DNA from: Roseihalotalea indica
GTDB taxonomy: Bacteria; Bacteroidota; Bacteroidia; Cytophagales; Cyclobacteriaceae
DNA length: 64,000 nt
Assembly (NCBI RefSeq): GCF_022458895.1
Contig: NZ_JAINFL010000019.1
Location: forward strand, 59,815 to 123,814
Reading direction: 5' to 3'
The notes under the pieces were generated by a model. That model did not search any database, was not told the DNA's origin, and saw only the letters and a list, made by a program, of their open reading frames with translations. A program made the translations under genes and the position numbers. Positions 46,108-55,602 of the stretch are shown here, piece after piece (position 1 is the stretch's first letter; the number at the start of each line of letters is the position of its first letter).

Positions 46108-46887
46108 ATGAAGCTCCCTTTTGTATTTATCGCCTTATTATTCAGCATCTCCGCGGTATATGGTCAACGTGAAGAAACTCCTACTGATAGCCAATATTAC
46201 CGGCTTCTTCCCGGCTCAGAGCAATCTGATCGTAAACGGGTAGAGTTGTTTTCGGATGTTGATTCAACTTGGAGCCAGTGGCAGGAAAGAGGATATCATT
46301 TTGGTTTTGATCCGAAGCAAACGCCCATGTATACGAACATCAACGGAATTATCAGTACGCCCTACATGGTGCAGGTGCGGGGCAACCAGAATGAGCGGAA
46401 TAAAAAACGCTGGGGGCTGCACGTATTTGAGGGCTACGCTCGGGATGATAAGTCCAGGATAACCCTGCTGGTGAATAAGCATGTGGAAATTGAAAAGCCA
46501 GTGGCCGAGATGTACTACTATGGCACGGTGTACAACCATTCGGAAGCGGCCTACAACTGGTTCCGAATTGGCTCGGATGTGAAGCAGCATTCTTACCTGT
46601 TTAGCCGGGATAAGGCCGTTTTCTACGGATCACTAAAAATGACCAATGCGTTTACGTTAGGCAATATCGGTCAGGGTGATCTGCGGAAGGAAGCTCCGGA
46701 TGGGGATGATGAACAGATGGCCGAGGAGAGTGCCAAGTACGTGAACTTTAAGGAGCTTAAGGATAGCGGCGACGGAACTCTTTTCTACGATAGCGACCGC
46801 CATATGGTGGTGATTAAAATCAATGGCGAATGGATGAAGTTATCGGTTGAGCCTTTGCCCGATAGTGTTCAGTATGATTTTGAATAA
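46108..46887 (+). CDS. Secreted protein of unknown function
   Basis: 259 residues with a signal peptide (about 1-20, AVYGQ). The mature part is rich in Tyr, Trp and acidic residues, with a beta-rich middle (MVQVRGNQNERNKKRWGLHVF; LLVNKHVEIEKPVAEMYYYG). It ends in a GTLFYDSDRHMVVIKINGEWMKL motif of the type found at the end of many Bacteroidota surface proteins. I recognise no catalytic family. Single gene followed by an intrinsic terminator. Confidence 0.7.
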   Translation: MKLPFVFIALLFSISAVYGQREETPTDSQYYRLLPGSEQSDRKRVELFSDVDSTWSQWQERGYHFGFDPKQTPMYTNINGIISTPYMVQVRGNQNERNKKRWGLHVFEGYARDDKSRITLLVNKHVEIEKPVAEMYYYGTVYNHSEAAYNWFRIGSDVKQHSYLFSRDKAVFYGSLKMTNAFTLGNIGQGDLRKEAPDGDDEQMAEESAKYVNFKELKDSGDGTLFYDSDRHMVVIKINGEWMKLSVEPLPDSVQYDFE

Positions 46888-46900
46888 ACTACTGCAATCA

Positions 46901-46926
46901 AAAAGCCTTCCCCAGGCTTTTCTTTT
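46901..46926 (+). terminator. Intrinsic terminator of the secreted hypothetical gene
   Basis: Eight-bp arms (46901-46908 and 46914-46921), 5-base loop, then CTTTT. It lies 13 bases after the stop codon. Confidence 0.75.
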
Positions 46927-46996
46927 ATTAACTGGAGAGCCAGTACTGATAAACCTGGGAGAAGGAGTAATAGCCGGATATCCCTCGCACGTTGTT

Positions 46997-47569
46997 TTAA
47001 TAACTTTCAACTACTTCTTTATCACTATTTTTCTGAATAGAACATAACCCGTCAGATTCAATATGAAAGGCAAGGTTCATCAGATTGTACAGGTGTTCGC
47101 TGGCTACCATCCAGGCAATGCCTACCAGTTGCGATTCTGAAAAATGGGTAAGAGCACCTTGATAGATTTCATCGGGCACATCTTTTTTCAAGGTAAGCTC
47201 TCGGGCAAAACGAAGGGCAGCTCGCTCTGCTTCACTAAACTTGGGAGAATCCTCAAACTCTTGAACCTCAAAAAACCTGTCTGTATCATCAAATTCCTGG
47301 ATGGCGATGGCCTGACCAATATCAATGCAAAAATGGCAGGTATTGATCTGAGCCACATAAATGCGGATAAGCGCTTTGAGTTCATCAGAAATCGTAAGCT
47401 TTTTCTCCAGGCTCTGGATGCTGGCATACCACCGAATAAATGAAAAAGGCAATCGGGAGTACAGCGTTTTCAGGGGAGTAATTACCTTACCCAGCTTTCG
47501 GCGAGAGAACCAGTAAGCAAGCTTGAGCAAAGGATTTTTCGGGTTTTCAATAGGCGTTAAACGTAACAT
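46997..47569 (-). CDS. Carboxymuconolactone decarboxylase-family (AhpD-like) protein, ECF41 partner
   Basis: 190 residues from the Met at 47569; another Met lies two codons upstream. The redox motif is CHFC (Cys80 and Cys83 in the longer numbering). AhpD has a His four residues after the second Cys, but here it is Gly, so alkyl-peroxidase reduction may be lost or altered. Genes of this family are the usual partners and targets of ECF41 sigma factors, and the sigma gene lies directly upstream (44-base gap). Confidence 0.88.
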   Translation of the reverse strand: MLRLTPIENPKNPLLKLAYWFSRRKLGKVITPLKTLYSRLPFSFIRWYASIQSLEKKLTISDELKALIRIYVAQINTCHFCIDIGQAIAIQEFDDTDRFFEVQEFEDSPKFSEAERAALRFARELTLKKDVPDEIYQGALTHFSESQLVGIAWMVASEHLYNLMNLAFHIESDGLCSIQKNSDKEVVESY

Positions 47570-47619
47570 AAGCATGATGTTTTACCCCTATGTCTGACAC
47601 ACCCTGCTTTTGTGACAGA

Positions 47620-48471
47620 TTAATGTAAAAAAATTTTATCTGGGTTGCGTACGAAGAATAAACGGCTGATTTTCTGATTACCCCCTTCCAACGTAATCAG
47701 GCTATCTGGCTTGCCATAAAGAGATAATAAGATGCCCGCTTGCCCATTGATCTTCACCCACTGCGGTTCCATTTGAAGGGAATCTGGTTTTTGAGCAACC
47801 CCCGCCAGAAATTTCGTGACAGTTTCCCATCCGTAGAGAGGCACCAGCGCGGCTGCTTTTTTGCCGCCACCATCGGAGTACAGAATAATATCTTCCTTGA
47901 GTAATTGGGTTAAAGCTTTGATATCACCTTCTTCCCGGGCTTTCAAAAAGGCTTCCAGTAAGGGTTGGGTGGCTGGTGGCTTGGAAGTCAGACTTTCCTC
48001 CGTCAGGTTCATCTTTTTCCGGGCACGGGACAGCAATTGGCGGCAGTAGTCTTGCTGAATTTCGCAAAGCTCAGCCAGGGCTTCATACGAATAATTGAAA
48101 GCTTCTCGTAAAATAAATACTGCCCGCTCCAATGGGTTCAGTTCTTCTAGCAGATACATCATTCCGTAGGAAAGCATATCGGCAGGGAGCTCAACTGATG
48201 CTTCTGTAGTAGTAACGTAGGGTTCGGGCAGCCAGGTACCAGGATAATGCTCCTGGGCTTTCTTACGTTCTTTTAAGCGGTCTATAGACTTGTTAGCTAC
48301 TACCCGGGTCAGGTAGCTTTTAACGTTTTGGACATGACTGGCAGGTAACGAAAGGAAATGCTCAAAGCTGTCCTGTACGATGTCCTCCGCTTCCTGCACC
48401 TCGCCCAAAATATGGTACGCTACTGAAAATAAATAGGAGTGATACGCAGAGAGTGTATCGGCTATATGCAT
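47620..48471 (-). CDS. ECF41-type RNA polymerase sigma factor (SigJ-like) with SnoaL-type C-terminal domain
   Basis: 283 residues. Sigma-2 (1-70) and sigma-4 (105-155) are followed by a SnoaL-like domain (165-283). All ECF41 hallmarks are present: WLPEP at 80-84 in the linker, DGGGK at 200-204 and NPDKI at 276-280. In this group the C-terminal domain both activates and restrains the sigma factor, in place of an anti-sigma. TATCTTTG (complement of 48492-48499) may be its -7 element, and an 8-bp hairpin occupies the leader just before the start. It heads a unit with the carboxymuconolactone decarboxylase-like gene. Confidence 0.94.
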   Translation of the reverse strand: MHIADTLSAYHSYLFSVAYHILGEVQEAEDIVQDSFEHFLSLPASHVQNVKSYLTRVVANKSIDRLKERKKAQEHYPGTWLPEPYVTTTEASVELPADMLSYGMMYLLEELNPLERAVFILREAFNYSYEALAELCEIQQDYCRQLLSRARKKMNLTEESLTSKPPATQPLLEAFLKAREEGDIKALTQLLKEDIILYSDGGGKKAAALVPLYGWETVTKFLAGVAQKPDSLQMEPQWVKINGQAGILLSLYGKPDSLITLEGGNQKISRLFFVRNPDKIFLH

Positions 48472-48472
48472 C

Positions 48473-48494
48473 TTGAGAAAGGTTGTTTTCTCAA
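48473..48494 (-). promoter_or_regulatory. Leader hairpin before the ECF41 gene
   Basis: Perfect 8-bp arms TTGAGAAA (48473-48480) and TTTCTCAA (48487-48494) with a 6-base loop, ending one base from the start codon at 48471. As RNA it would fold over the ribosome-binding region; as DNA it could be an operator that overlaps the -7 element (48492-48499). Confidence 0.5.
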
Positions 48495-48531
48495 AGATAT
48501 GTTATATCCCGATACAAACCCTTAGCCATTA

Positions 48532-49887
48532 TTAAAAGATACTGGAGATGTATTGGAAGCCATAAGACAGCTTGGTCGTAAGATTTGTCAGGCTGGCGGT
48601 GTTCACTCCGTTGGTGAGGATTTCCTGTTGGATTAGGAATGTCACTGCGCCCGCAATGTATCCCATCAGAGCCAGAGAACTAACTTTACGGAGATACCAT
48701 ACAAAATTGATTTTTTCAATACCCATAGCCGCAACTCCTGCTGCCGAGCCAATGATCAGAATACTTCCACCGGTACCAGCACAGTAAGCCAGAAACTCCC
48801 AGAAGGTATGATCAACTGGATACTGCATAGCATACATCCGCATCATGGCAGCTACCAGGGGAACGTTATCTACGATGGACGAGAATACTCCTACCAGCAG
48901 ATTAATGGCATAAAAGTTTCCTACATTTTCATCCAGATAATTAGCCATTAGCGTCAACTGTCCGGCTGACTGCAAAGCGCCAATACACAACAGAATTCCC
49001 AGAAAGAACAAAACGGTAGAGGTATCCACCTTACGCAGGGCATTCAGTACAGAAAACTGACTTTTCTTTTCTTCGTCTTTTCGGTGATGGATGATTTCAA
49101 TAACAGTCCATAAAAAACCTAGCCCTAGTAGAATACCCATATAAGGGGGCAGGTGAGTAAGCAGTTTGAATACTGGTACAAATACCAGTGTTAGCACTCC
49201 CAGGCCTAGCACAAACTTCCGCTCAAAAGCCGTTGAAGCCAGAGCCGATGAATCTTCCTGAGGTGGGGTTTGCTGAATTTTCTTGCCAGAGGTCCGGGAA
49301 AGATATAACAGCGGAAATAACATACATACCAGGCTGGGTAAGAATAGTTTAGCAATGATGTTTGTCGGGGTAACCTGTCCGCCAATCCAGAGCATGGTAG
49401 TAGTAACATCACCAATGGGGGTGAAAGCTCCTCCAGCGTTAGCAGCAATTACGATGACGCAGGCATACAACCAGCGCTCATGCTTGTCGGCTACCAACTT
49501 TCGCAGCAATGATACGAGTACAATGGTGGTAGTCAGATTATCTAGAATACCGGATAAACAAAATGCCAGTATGCTCATAATCCAGAGTAACTTGCGAGAA
49601 CTGTCTGTCTTAATACGGCTTACAATTAGCTCAAAGCCATCGTGGGCATCAATGATCTCCACGATAGTCATGGCACCTAGTAGAAAGAATAGAATACCGG
49701 CTATTTCGCTGATATGATGGGTAAGCTGTTCAGCGACTAGTTCGCTATCAGGTACTTGAGTTACATAGACTGTCCAGCAAAGTACTCCCGCTAGTAAGGC
49801 GGTAGCCGCTTTATTAATATGAAGCGAGTGCTCCAGAGTTATAACCAAGTAGCCTACCAGAAATATCACAATCATCCAGATCATCAC
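48532..49887 (-). CDS. nhaD: NhaD-type sodium:proton antiporter
   Basis: 451 residues with about twelve membrane helices. Conserved signatures of the NhaD/ArsB-like ion transporter clan: SGILDNLTTTIVLVSLLRKL, NAGGAFTPIGDVTTTMLW and GVFSSIVDNVPLVAAMM, the paired half-helix motifs with Asp residues that bind Na+. It exports Na+ in exchange for H+, in keeping with a marine or saline habitat. Single gene. Confidence 0.92.
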   Translation of the reverse strand: MMIWMIVIFLVGYLVITLEHSLHINKAATALLAGVLCWTVYVTQVPDSELVAEQLTHHISEIAGILFFLLGAMTIVEIIDAHDGFELIVSRIKTDSSRKLLWIMSILAFCLSGILDNLTTTIVLVSLLRKLVADKHERWLYACVIVIAANAGGAFTPIGDVTTTMLWIGGQVTPTNIIAKLFLPSLVCMLFPLLYLSRTSGKKIQQTPPQEDSSALASTAFERKFVLGLGVLTLVFVPVFKLLTHLPPYMGILLGLGFLWTVIEIIHHRKDEEKKSQFSVLNALRKVDTSTVLFFLGILLCIGALQSAGQLTLMANYLDENVGNFYAINLLVGVFSSIVDNVPLVAAMMRMYAMQYPVDHTFWEFLAYCAGTGGSILIIGSAAGVAAMGIEKINFVWYLRKVSSLALMGYIAGAVTFLIQQEILTNGVNTASLTNLTTKLSYGFQYISSIF

Positions 49888-50117
49888 CTATTACTTAATA
49901 TTGTAAAAACACAATTAAATGATAGAAATAGTAAATTTTCACAAAGATATGTAGGGGGTGTTACGGATAATTAGCCAATTCAAAGTAAATAGTACTTCTT
50001 ACAGAAACAGTTGAATGTCAAGATTTTTGGAGTATAGAAAGAGCTGTTCAGGCAAATGCGGGTAGCCATTTGAAAGAAATTTCCTGACGAAGTGATAAGC
50101 CAGGTTCAAGAGAGTGG

Positions 50118-50453
50118 TTATCCTATCTTCTTCCCGTTGCCTACGGGCTGATCAGGATGTAATAAAACTACACCCTGCTCACCTAATACTCCCAGTACTA
50201 AACATTCAGACATAAAGTTGGCAATCTGCTTGGGGGGAAAGTTCACTACCGCAATCACCTGTCGGCCCACTAATGCTTCTGGTTGGTATAGATCGGTGAT
50301 CTGAGCACTGGTTTTGCGTTGCCCGATTTCCGGGCCAAAGTCAATGAATAGTTTGTAGGCTGGACGGCGGGCTTCGGGAAAGGCCTCAGTTCGTAGCACC
50401 GTACCTACTCTCATATCAATATGGGCAAAATCTTCCCAGCTAATGGTGTTCAT
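50118..50453 (-). CDS. csaA: CsaA-like tRNA-binding-domain protein
   Basis: 111 residues, entirely one EMAP/tRNA-binding OB-fold domain as in CsaA: IDMRVGTVLRTEAFPEARRPAYKLFIDFG, then the conserved KTSAQITDLY and VNFPPKQIANFMSECLVLG, and a C-terminal VLLHPDQPVGNGKKI. CsaA proteins bind tRNA and have been reported as export chaperones. The gene stands alone between nhaD and the sulfatase gene of the susCD2 locus. Confidence 0.92.
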   Translation of the reverse strand: MNTISWEDFAHIDMRVGTVLRTEAFPEARRPAYKLFIDFGPEIGQRKTSAQITDLYQPEALVGRQVIAVVNFPPKQIANFMSECLVLGVLGEQGVVLLHPDQPVGNGKKIG

Positions 50454-50510
50454 GAATGACGCGGTAGGTTACTATGAACGTTTATTTTTAGTCAACGGCA
50501 CTTTGCGGTT

Positions 50511-51950
50511 TTACTTGGCTTCATCTACTATCCAGAGCGGGGACGGTTCATGCGCTTCATCCATGATGTGTTTCATATCGTCTACTATATCGGGATGTTG
50601 TGCAGCTACATTATTTTGTTCTTCCAGGTCGTTCTCCAGGTTATATAATTGCATATCTCCGGTGAACATGGGTTCTCGAATACCTTTCCAGTTGCCCATC
50701 CGCGCGGCCTGCCGGGAACCCTGCTCGTAAAATTCCCAGTACAAATAATTATGGGGGCGCTGCTCTTCAGGGTGTCCCAGCAGAGTCGGCACAATGCTGA
50801 TGCTCTGAATATCTTCCGGCGGGCGAACATCCGCCAGTTCAGCAAAAGTGGCCATCATATCACCAAAATAGCCAATATAATCGGAGGTTACCCCCGCAGG
50901 GATGTGAGCAGGCCAGCGGGCAATGAAGGGTACGCGAATTCCACCTTCGTACATAGCCCGTTTAATACCTTGCAGCGGACCGTTGGAGTCAAAGAAGTCA
51001 GGATCGTTACCACCTTCCTGGTGAGGGCCATTGTCTGAGGTAAAGATAACCAGCGTATTTTCGTCAATACCCTGCTGTTGCAATGTTTCCAGAATACGAC
51101 CCAGGTCTTTGTCCATGCGGGTGATCATGGCCGCGGTTCCTTTTTGAGTTTCGGGCCAGTCGCGATCAGCGTAGATGCCATAATCGGGCACTTCCATTCC
51201 CTTGTCGCCTGCTTCGTTGTTGGCATGGGGAATAGTGAGGGCCAAGTACAGGAAAAAGGGCTGTTCGCGCTCCTGTTGAATAAAGGTCAGTGCTTTTTCG
51301 GTGAACAAATCATGCGAGTAATCCACTTTTTCGGTAGCATAGCCCCCGGGAAAGCCACCTCTGCCCCGATCTACACGTTCTACTACATTGTTTAAGGGCA
51401 CGGAATCCAGGTTGTCCCATAGGAACTCTGGATAGTAGTTATGAGCATGCCGTTGGTTGAGATAACCATAGAATGAGTCAAACCCTTGCTCAAGAGGGTG
51501 GCCTTCCTGCCCTACTTCTCCCAGTCCCCATTTGCCTACTAAAGCTGTTTCGTAGTTTGCTTTTTTTAATACTTCTGCTACTGTGACATCTTCCGCTTGT
51601 AACGATTGCTTCGATCGGTCATCACCTCCGGCATTCCCTCGTACCCGGGTTTTTCCAGTATGCTGTCCGGTCATCAGCACTGCGCGGGAAGGAGCACAGA
51701 CGGTGGAGCCAGCGTAAAACTGAGTGAACTTCATACCCTGCTCGGCTAAGCGATCAATATTAGGAGTTTGGATTTGGGATTGCCCATAACATCCTAAATC
51801 TCCGTACCCCAGATCATCAGCCATAATAAAAATGATATTCGGCGATTCGAAATTGGTGTCTTCTTCCCCCACTTCAGAGGTTGTAGGGGCGCTGGTGCAG
51901 GCAAAAAGTAACACACATAAAAAAAATAATGGCGTTGATCGTTGTATCAT
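50511..51950 (-). CDS. Arylsulfatase-type sulfatase lipoprotein (susCD2 locus)
   Basis: 479 residues, lipobox Cys18 (LLFACTSAP). Signature CAPSRAVLMTGQHTGK with formylglycine Cys85; metal site NIIFIMADDLGYGDLGCYG; late LVIFTSDNGPHQEG. It is the usual full length for arylsulfatase A-type enzymes. It is last in a leftward series susC2-susD2-UnbV-sulfatase, which suggests that the glycan handled there carries sulfate esters. A hairpin region (52059-52121) lies between it and the UnbV gene, so it may have its own promoter. Confidence 0.93.
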   Translation of the reverse strand: MIQRSTPLFFLCVLLFACTSAPTTSEVGEEDTNFESPNIIFIMADDLGYGDLGCYGQSQIQTPNIDRLAEQGMKFTQFYAGSTVCAPSRAVLMTGQHTGKTRVRGNAGGDDRSKQSLQAEDVTVAEVLKKANYETALVGKWGLGEVGQEGHPLEQGFDSFYGYLNQRHAHNYYPEFLWDNLDSVPLNNVVERVDRGRGGFPGGYATEKVDYSHDLFTEKALTFIQQEREQPFFLYLALTIPHANNEAGDKGMEVPDYGIYADRDWPETQKGTAAMITRMDKDLGRILETLQQQGIDENTLVIFTSDNGPHQEGGNDPDFFDSNGPLQGIKRAMYEGGIRVPFIARWPAHIPAGVTSDYIGYFGDMMATFAELADVRPPEDIQSISIVPTLLGHPEEQRPHNYLYWEFYEQGSRQAARMGNWKGIREPMFTGDMQLYNLENDLEEQNNVAAQHPDIVDDMKHIMDEAHEPSPLWIVDEAK

Positions 51951-52058
51951 GATAGGCTTAGGTTGCGCCCATAAGTTAGGAAAAAGTTTGTGAGTAAAAC
52001 AAGCTGTAAATCGGCTGGGTATAGAGTGGCTATTGAGATATAGATCTTAGGAAATGTG

Positions 52059-52121
52059 GACTTCGGAAGTTTTGAACAACTACTGATAGTTGTATTTTGG
52101 TTTCCCTGAATTTCCGAAGTC
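52059..52121. repeat. Nested inverted repeat between UnbV and sulfatase genes
   Basis: Outer arms GACTTCGGAA (52059-52068) and TTCCGAAGTC (52112-52121) are perfect over 10 bp. Inside is a second perfect 6-bp hairpin (52077-52082 with 52087-52092). It lies within the 183-base gap after the UnbV gene stop. It may be a terminator or a regulatory structure. Confidence 0.5.
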
Positions 52122-52133
52122 TTTTCTGTAAGG

Positions 52134-55100
52134 TTACGGAATGAATTCAGTATTCTGCTGAATGAATACCTGTAAGCTATCGTTGTTTCGGGCAAACAGC
52201 AAATAAGGAATACCCCCTTTCTCTCCCACAACGATATCACGAACATCACCTTTTACGATTAAGCCACTTTGATTAGGAGGCACTACAGCGAAACTACCAG
52301 TGCCATCTCCCCGCAACACCAATCCGTAGCTGGCATCGTAGCGGCCAGTACTAACTCTGGTTAAAGACTGATTACCACCTAGCATTAAATCCAGTTGATT
52401 ATCCTGATCCAGGTCGGCGGACGCAATAGCATAGATAGGGGCAAACTGGGCCTCGAGGGGAAGAGGCTGTAGCGTGAAAGCGCCGCCTTCATTTTGCAGG
52501 TATACCGATTCAAACATAGTAGCAGAAAGGGTATCGGCTTCGGCTAGTTGGGCCTCGCTGAAGTACGATTGAGGTGACGTTTGAGCAAAGGTTTTGTAAT
52601 CCGGAAATTTCTTTTTTAGCGCAATGATCTGCCCCAGTAGCTCGTCTTTACTATAGGCGAACACTTCTTCTCCTTGAAGGTAATGCGTAAAGATAGGGTC
52701 AATAGAACCATTCTGATCAAAGTCGCTGTACACCATCCGGACTGGTTCTTCGGCGCTGGGTCGGTACAGGTTATTCCTACCGAAATTTCCGGCCACAATA
52801 TCCATATCACCATCCTGATCCATATCATGAACATATAGCGTATTCCACCAGCCGCTGGTATTACGCAGAGCTTCCGTGTCTGCTTCCTGCAATCCTTCCC
52901 CAGCCTGATTGTGAAACATACGAATAGGCATCCATTCTCCGGCTATAATCAAGTCAAGGTACTCGTCATCATTCAGGTGAGTGAACACCGCATCAGTAAC
53001 CATCCCTGGTTGCATAAGGTCCGGAGCTATTGCTTCGGTCACATCCTGAAAATGGGCTGAGCCATCGTTCTCCAATAGGTAACTACGAGGTGAAAGCGGG
53101 TATTTGCCCGGAATCATCCGTCCGCCAACAAACAAATCCATATCACCATCCTGATCCATATCTCCAGCAGTAACACTGGCACCACTCGTCAGCATTGGAG
53201 GAAGAGCCTGAGCAGCTAGGGTGAAATGACCCCGGCCATCGTTCAGATACAGTCGGTCTTGCAGGGCCTGGTCCTGTTCGGAGAAATCACTGCCGCCACT
53301 GACTACATACAGGTCCAGGTCACCATCTTGATCAGCATCGAAGAACGCAGCATCAGTATCTTCGGAAGCTGCCTCGCCTGCAAAAGTGGAGGAAGAAGCA
53401 GCTTTGAAAGTACCGTTTGACTGTTGCTGATAAAGCACACCAGCCTGCCCTTTAGCACCACCAATATAAAAATCGGTCAAGCCATCCTGATTGATATCCC
53501 CCTGGGCTATTTTGGGCCCTAGATTCGATAGACCTTGAGGAAGCATTTTATCCCGCTTAAAATCCAGAAAGCTGTTTTCCTTATGCTGGAACTCAATACC
53601 TAACGCACTGGCAGAAGCTGAGGCAAATATAGGATCAACCTGAGGCAACTCAGCCCGTTCCATGATAGCATCAGTTTGCTTCAGTATTAGTGTTTGGTTA
53701 GATGAAACATCTTCAAGCGATTGAGTCGATCCATCCGGCCAAACGACGGTCAGGCTTTCTGTTGTGCTGGCATCTCCCATGCCAAAAACAAGTTCATAGG
53801 GGACAGAAGATTGAAACCCTCTTACCGGAATCATTTCCTGGTATTGCACTTGCCCTTTATTATGCAGAAACACTTTAGTGCCTATACCGAAAGCATTATT
53901 TCCCGTACCCTGCAAACGCACTTTCAGGTAGTGAGGCGAGGCCGCCCGGGTTTCCTGATTATTACGATAGACGAAAGCCTCTTCATTTACATTATTTACA
54001 ACCAAATCCAGATCACCATCATTATCAAGGTCAGCATAGGCGGCACCGTTAGATTGGGTGGGTTGCCCTAATCCCCAGTCTGCCGCTTTATTAGTAAAGG
54101 TTAAGTTGCCCTGATTGTGATACAGATAGTTTGGCACCTCGATAGAAGGCATATTTTCTACCAGGCCCATCATTTCTACATCCAGGTTTTGGCGCTGGCT
54201 TTTTACCTGTTCGTTTACCACATAGTTCATAAAATCCATATCCAGATAGTTGCGGGCATAACCATTGGAGATGAATATATCTTTCCAGCCGTCGAGGTCA
54301 TAGTCGGCAATGAGCGGGGCCCAGCTCCAGTCGGTGCTGGAGATACCGGCTAGTTGCCCTATTTCCCGGAAGCCATAAGCGGTGCTGTCTTCAGAGTTTT
54401 CGTGACTGCCGGGGTGAGGAGTATTCAGTTGCAGCATATTGCGCATGGTCTGGTAGTGAAACCCGCTGCGGATGAGCTCGCGATACTTGTCGTAGTTTTC
54501 AGAGCCTAAAGACATTTTGAGGCGATTATTAGCTTCGGGCAGCATGTCCAGGGTGATGATGTCGGAGCTGGCATCGTTGTTCAGATCACCGGCATCGCAG
54601 CCCATAGAAAACAGTGACACATGGCCCATATAATCTCGTAGAGACTCGGTAAAGGTACCGTCCTGCTGGTTGATGTACAGGTAATCCTCTTCATTGTAGT
54701 CGTTCGTTATATAAATATCAAACCAGCCATCAGCATTTACATCGGTCACGGCTACGCCCAACCCAAAGCCCAGCACATTCTGAATAATGCCGGCTTCGGC
54801 GCTGACATCGGTGAAGGAGGGAGATGCATCAGAGCCAGCAGGGGTATCGTTACGGAAGAGCTTGTCACCCAGCATGCGGTTGGCTCGCTGCTTGTGTTGC
54901 CCGGTAAGGTTGCTAAACCCCGCATATTCCTGCGTTGAGTGATTGAGCACGTATACATCCAGGTCACCGTCGCGGTCATAGTCGAAGAAGGTCGCTTGGG
55001 TAGAGTAGCCCGGGTCGGCCAGCCCGTAGGCTTCGGCCTGCTCGGTAAAGCTGACTTCGCCGGTTGAAGCAGTGGTATTGATAAATAATAGGTTCTTCCG

Positions 55101-55532
55101 TTTGTTAGGGTCAGAAGCGGCTGAACGGCACACGTAAATGTCCAGCCAGCCATCGCCATTCACATCGGCCATGCTAACTCCGGTGTTCCATAATCCGGCG
55201 GCAGCTACTCCGGCGGTTTCGGTAATGTCTTCAAACTTCCAGTTTCCCTGGTTGAGGTACAGTTTGCTGGCTACGAGGTTTCCGCTGAAATAAATATCGG
55301 GCAGGCTGTCATTATTGATATCACCCACGGCAACGCCCCCGCCGTTGTAGAAGTAGCCGTATTTCATCACATTGAACTCCTCCGTTTCGCGTAGAATGTT
55401 CCTGAATTTTATGCCGGTGTCGTCAGAGGGAACTTTGGTGAATAAGGTATTTGAATCAGTTTGACTGTTACAGGCAACAAGCCCGATCAGACCTAGTATC
55501 AGCGGTAGTAAGGGTAATCGTAGGGTAGGCAT
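52134..55532 (-). CDS. FG-GAP/VCBS and ASPIC-UnbV domain surface lipoprotein
   Basis: 1132 residues from the ATG at 55532; this gives a lipoprotein signal (Cys21 in LGLIGLVAC), while the longer frame would run back into susD2. Many FG-GAP/VCBS blades carry calcium loops such as DINNDSLPD, DVNGDGWLD, DYDRDGDLD and DMDQDGDMD. An ASPIC/UnbV domain lies about 520-610 (NAFGIGTKVFLH; ESLTVVWPDGSTQSL). Such proteins sit beside SusCD pairs in Bacteroidota and are thought to bind or process surface glycans. The gene starts 21 bases after the susD2 terminator, so it depends on read-through or a hidden promoter. Confidence 0.9.
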   Translation of the reverse strand: MPTLRLPLLPLILGLIGLVACNSQTDSNTLFTKVPSDDTGIKFRNILRETEEFNVMKYGYFYNGGGVAVGDINNDSLPDIYFSGNLVASKLYLNQGNWKFEDITETAGVAAAGLWNTGVSMADVNGDGWLDIYVCRSAASDPNKRKNLLFINTTASTGEVSFTEQAEAYGLADPGYSTQATFFDYDRDGDLDVYVLNHSTQEYAGFSNLTGQHKQRANRMLGDKLFRNDTPAGSDASPSFTDVSAEAGIIQNVLGFGLGVAVTDVNADGWFDIYITNDYNEEDYLYINQQDGTFTESLRDYMGHVSLFSMGCDAGDLNNDASSDIITLDMLPEANNRLKMSLGSENYDKYRELIRSGFHYQTMRNMLQLNTPHPGSHENSEDSTAYGFREIGQLAGISSTDWSWAPLIADYDLDGWKDIFISNGYARNYLDMDFMNYVVNEQVKSQRQNLDVEMMGLVENMPSIEVPNYLYHNQGNLTFTNKAADWGLGQPTQSNGAAYADLDNDGDLDLVVNNVNEEAFVYRNNQETRAASPHYLKVRLQGTGNNAFGIGTKVFLHNKGQVQYQEMIPVRGFQSSVPYELVFGMGDASTTESLTVVWPDGSTQSLEDVSSNQTLILKQTDAIMERAELPQVDPIFASASASALGIEFQHKENSFLDFKRDKMLPQGLSNLGPKIAQGDINQDGLTDFYIGGAKGQAGVLYQQQSNGTFKAASSSTFAGEAASEDTDAAFFDADQDGDLDLYVVSGGSDFSEQDQALQDRLYLNDGRGHFTLAAQALPPMLTSGASVTAGDMDQDGDMDLFVGGRMIPGKYPLSPRSYLLENDGSAHFQDVTEAIAPDLMQPGMVTDAVFTHLNDDEYLDLIIAGEWMPIRMFHNQAGEGLQEADTEALRNTSGWWNTLYVHDMDQDGDMDIVAGNFGRNNLYRPSAEEPVRMVYSDFDQNGSIDPIFTHYLQGEEVFAYSKDELLGQIIALKKKFPDYKTFAQTSPQSYFSEAQLAEADTLSATMFESVYLQNEGGAFTLQPLPLEAQFAPIYAIASADLDQDNQLDLMLGGNQSLTRVSTGRYDASYGLVLRGDGTGSFAVVPPNQSGLIVKGDVRDIVVGEKGGIPYLLFARNNDSLQVFIQQNTEFIP

Positions 55533-55544
55533 AGTAGATAATAA

Positions 55545-55579
55545 AGATAAAAAAAAGTGCCAGGGAAACTGGCACTTTT
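55545..55579 (-). terminator. Strong terminator of the susC2-susD2 pair
   Basis: Perfect 11-bp arms (55553-55563 and 55569-55579), 5-base loop, then a long T run on the minus strand. It lies 24 bases after the susD2 stop and only 21 bases before the UnbV start codon. Confidence 0.8.
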
Positions 55580-55602
55580 CAATAAAAGTCAAAAGCAAGA
55601 TA

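Noticed and set aside
51947..52249. A 100-codon minus-strand frame between UnbV and sulfatase genes
   Set aside because: It overlaps the end of the UnbV gene in another frame and covers nested hairpins; not protein-like.
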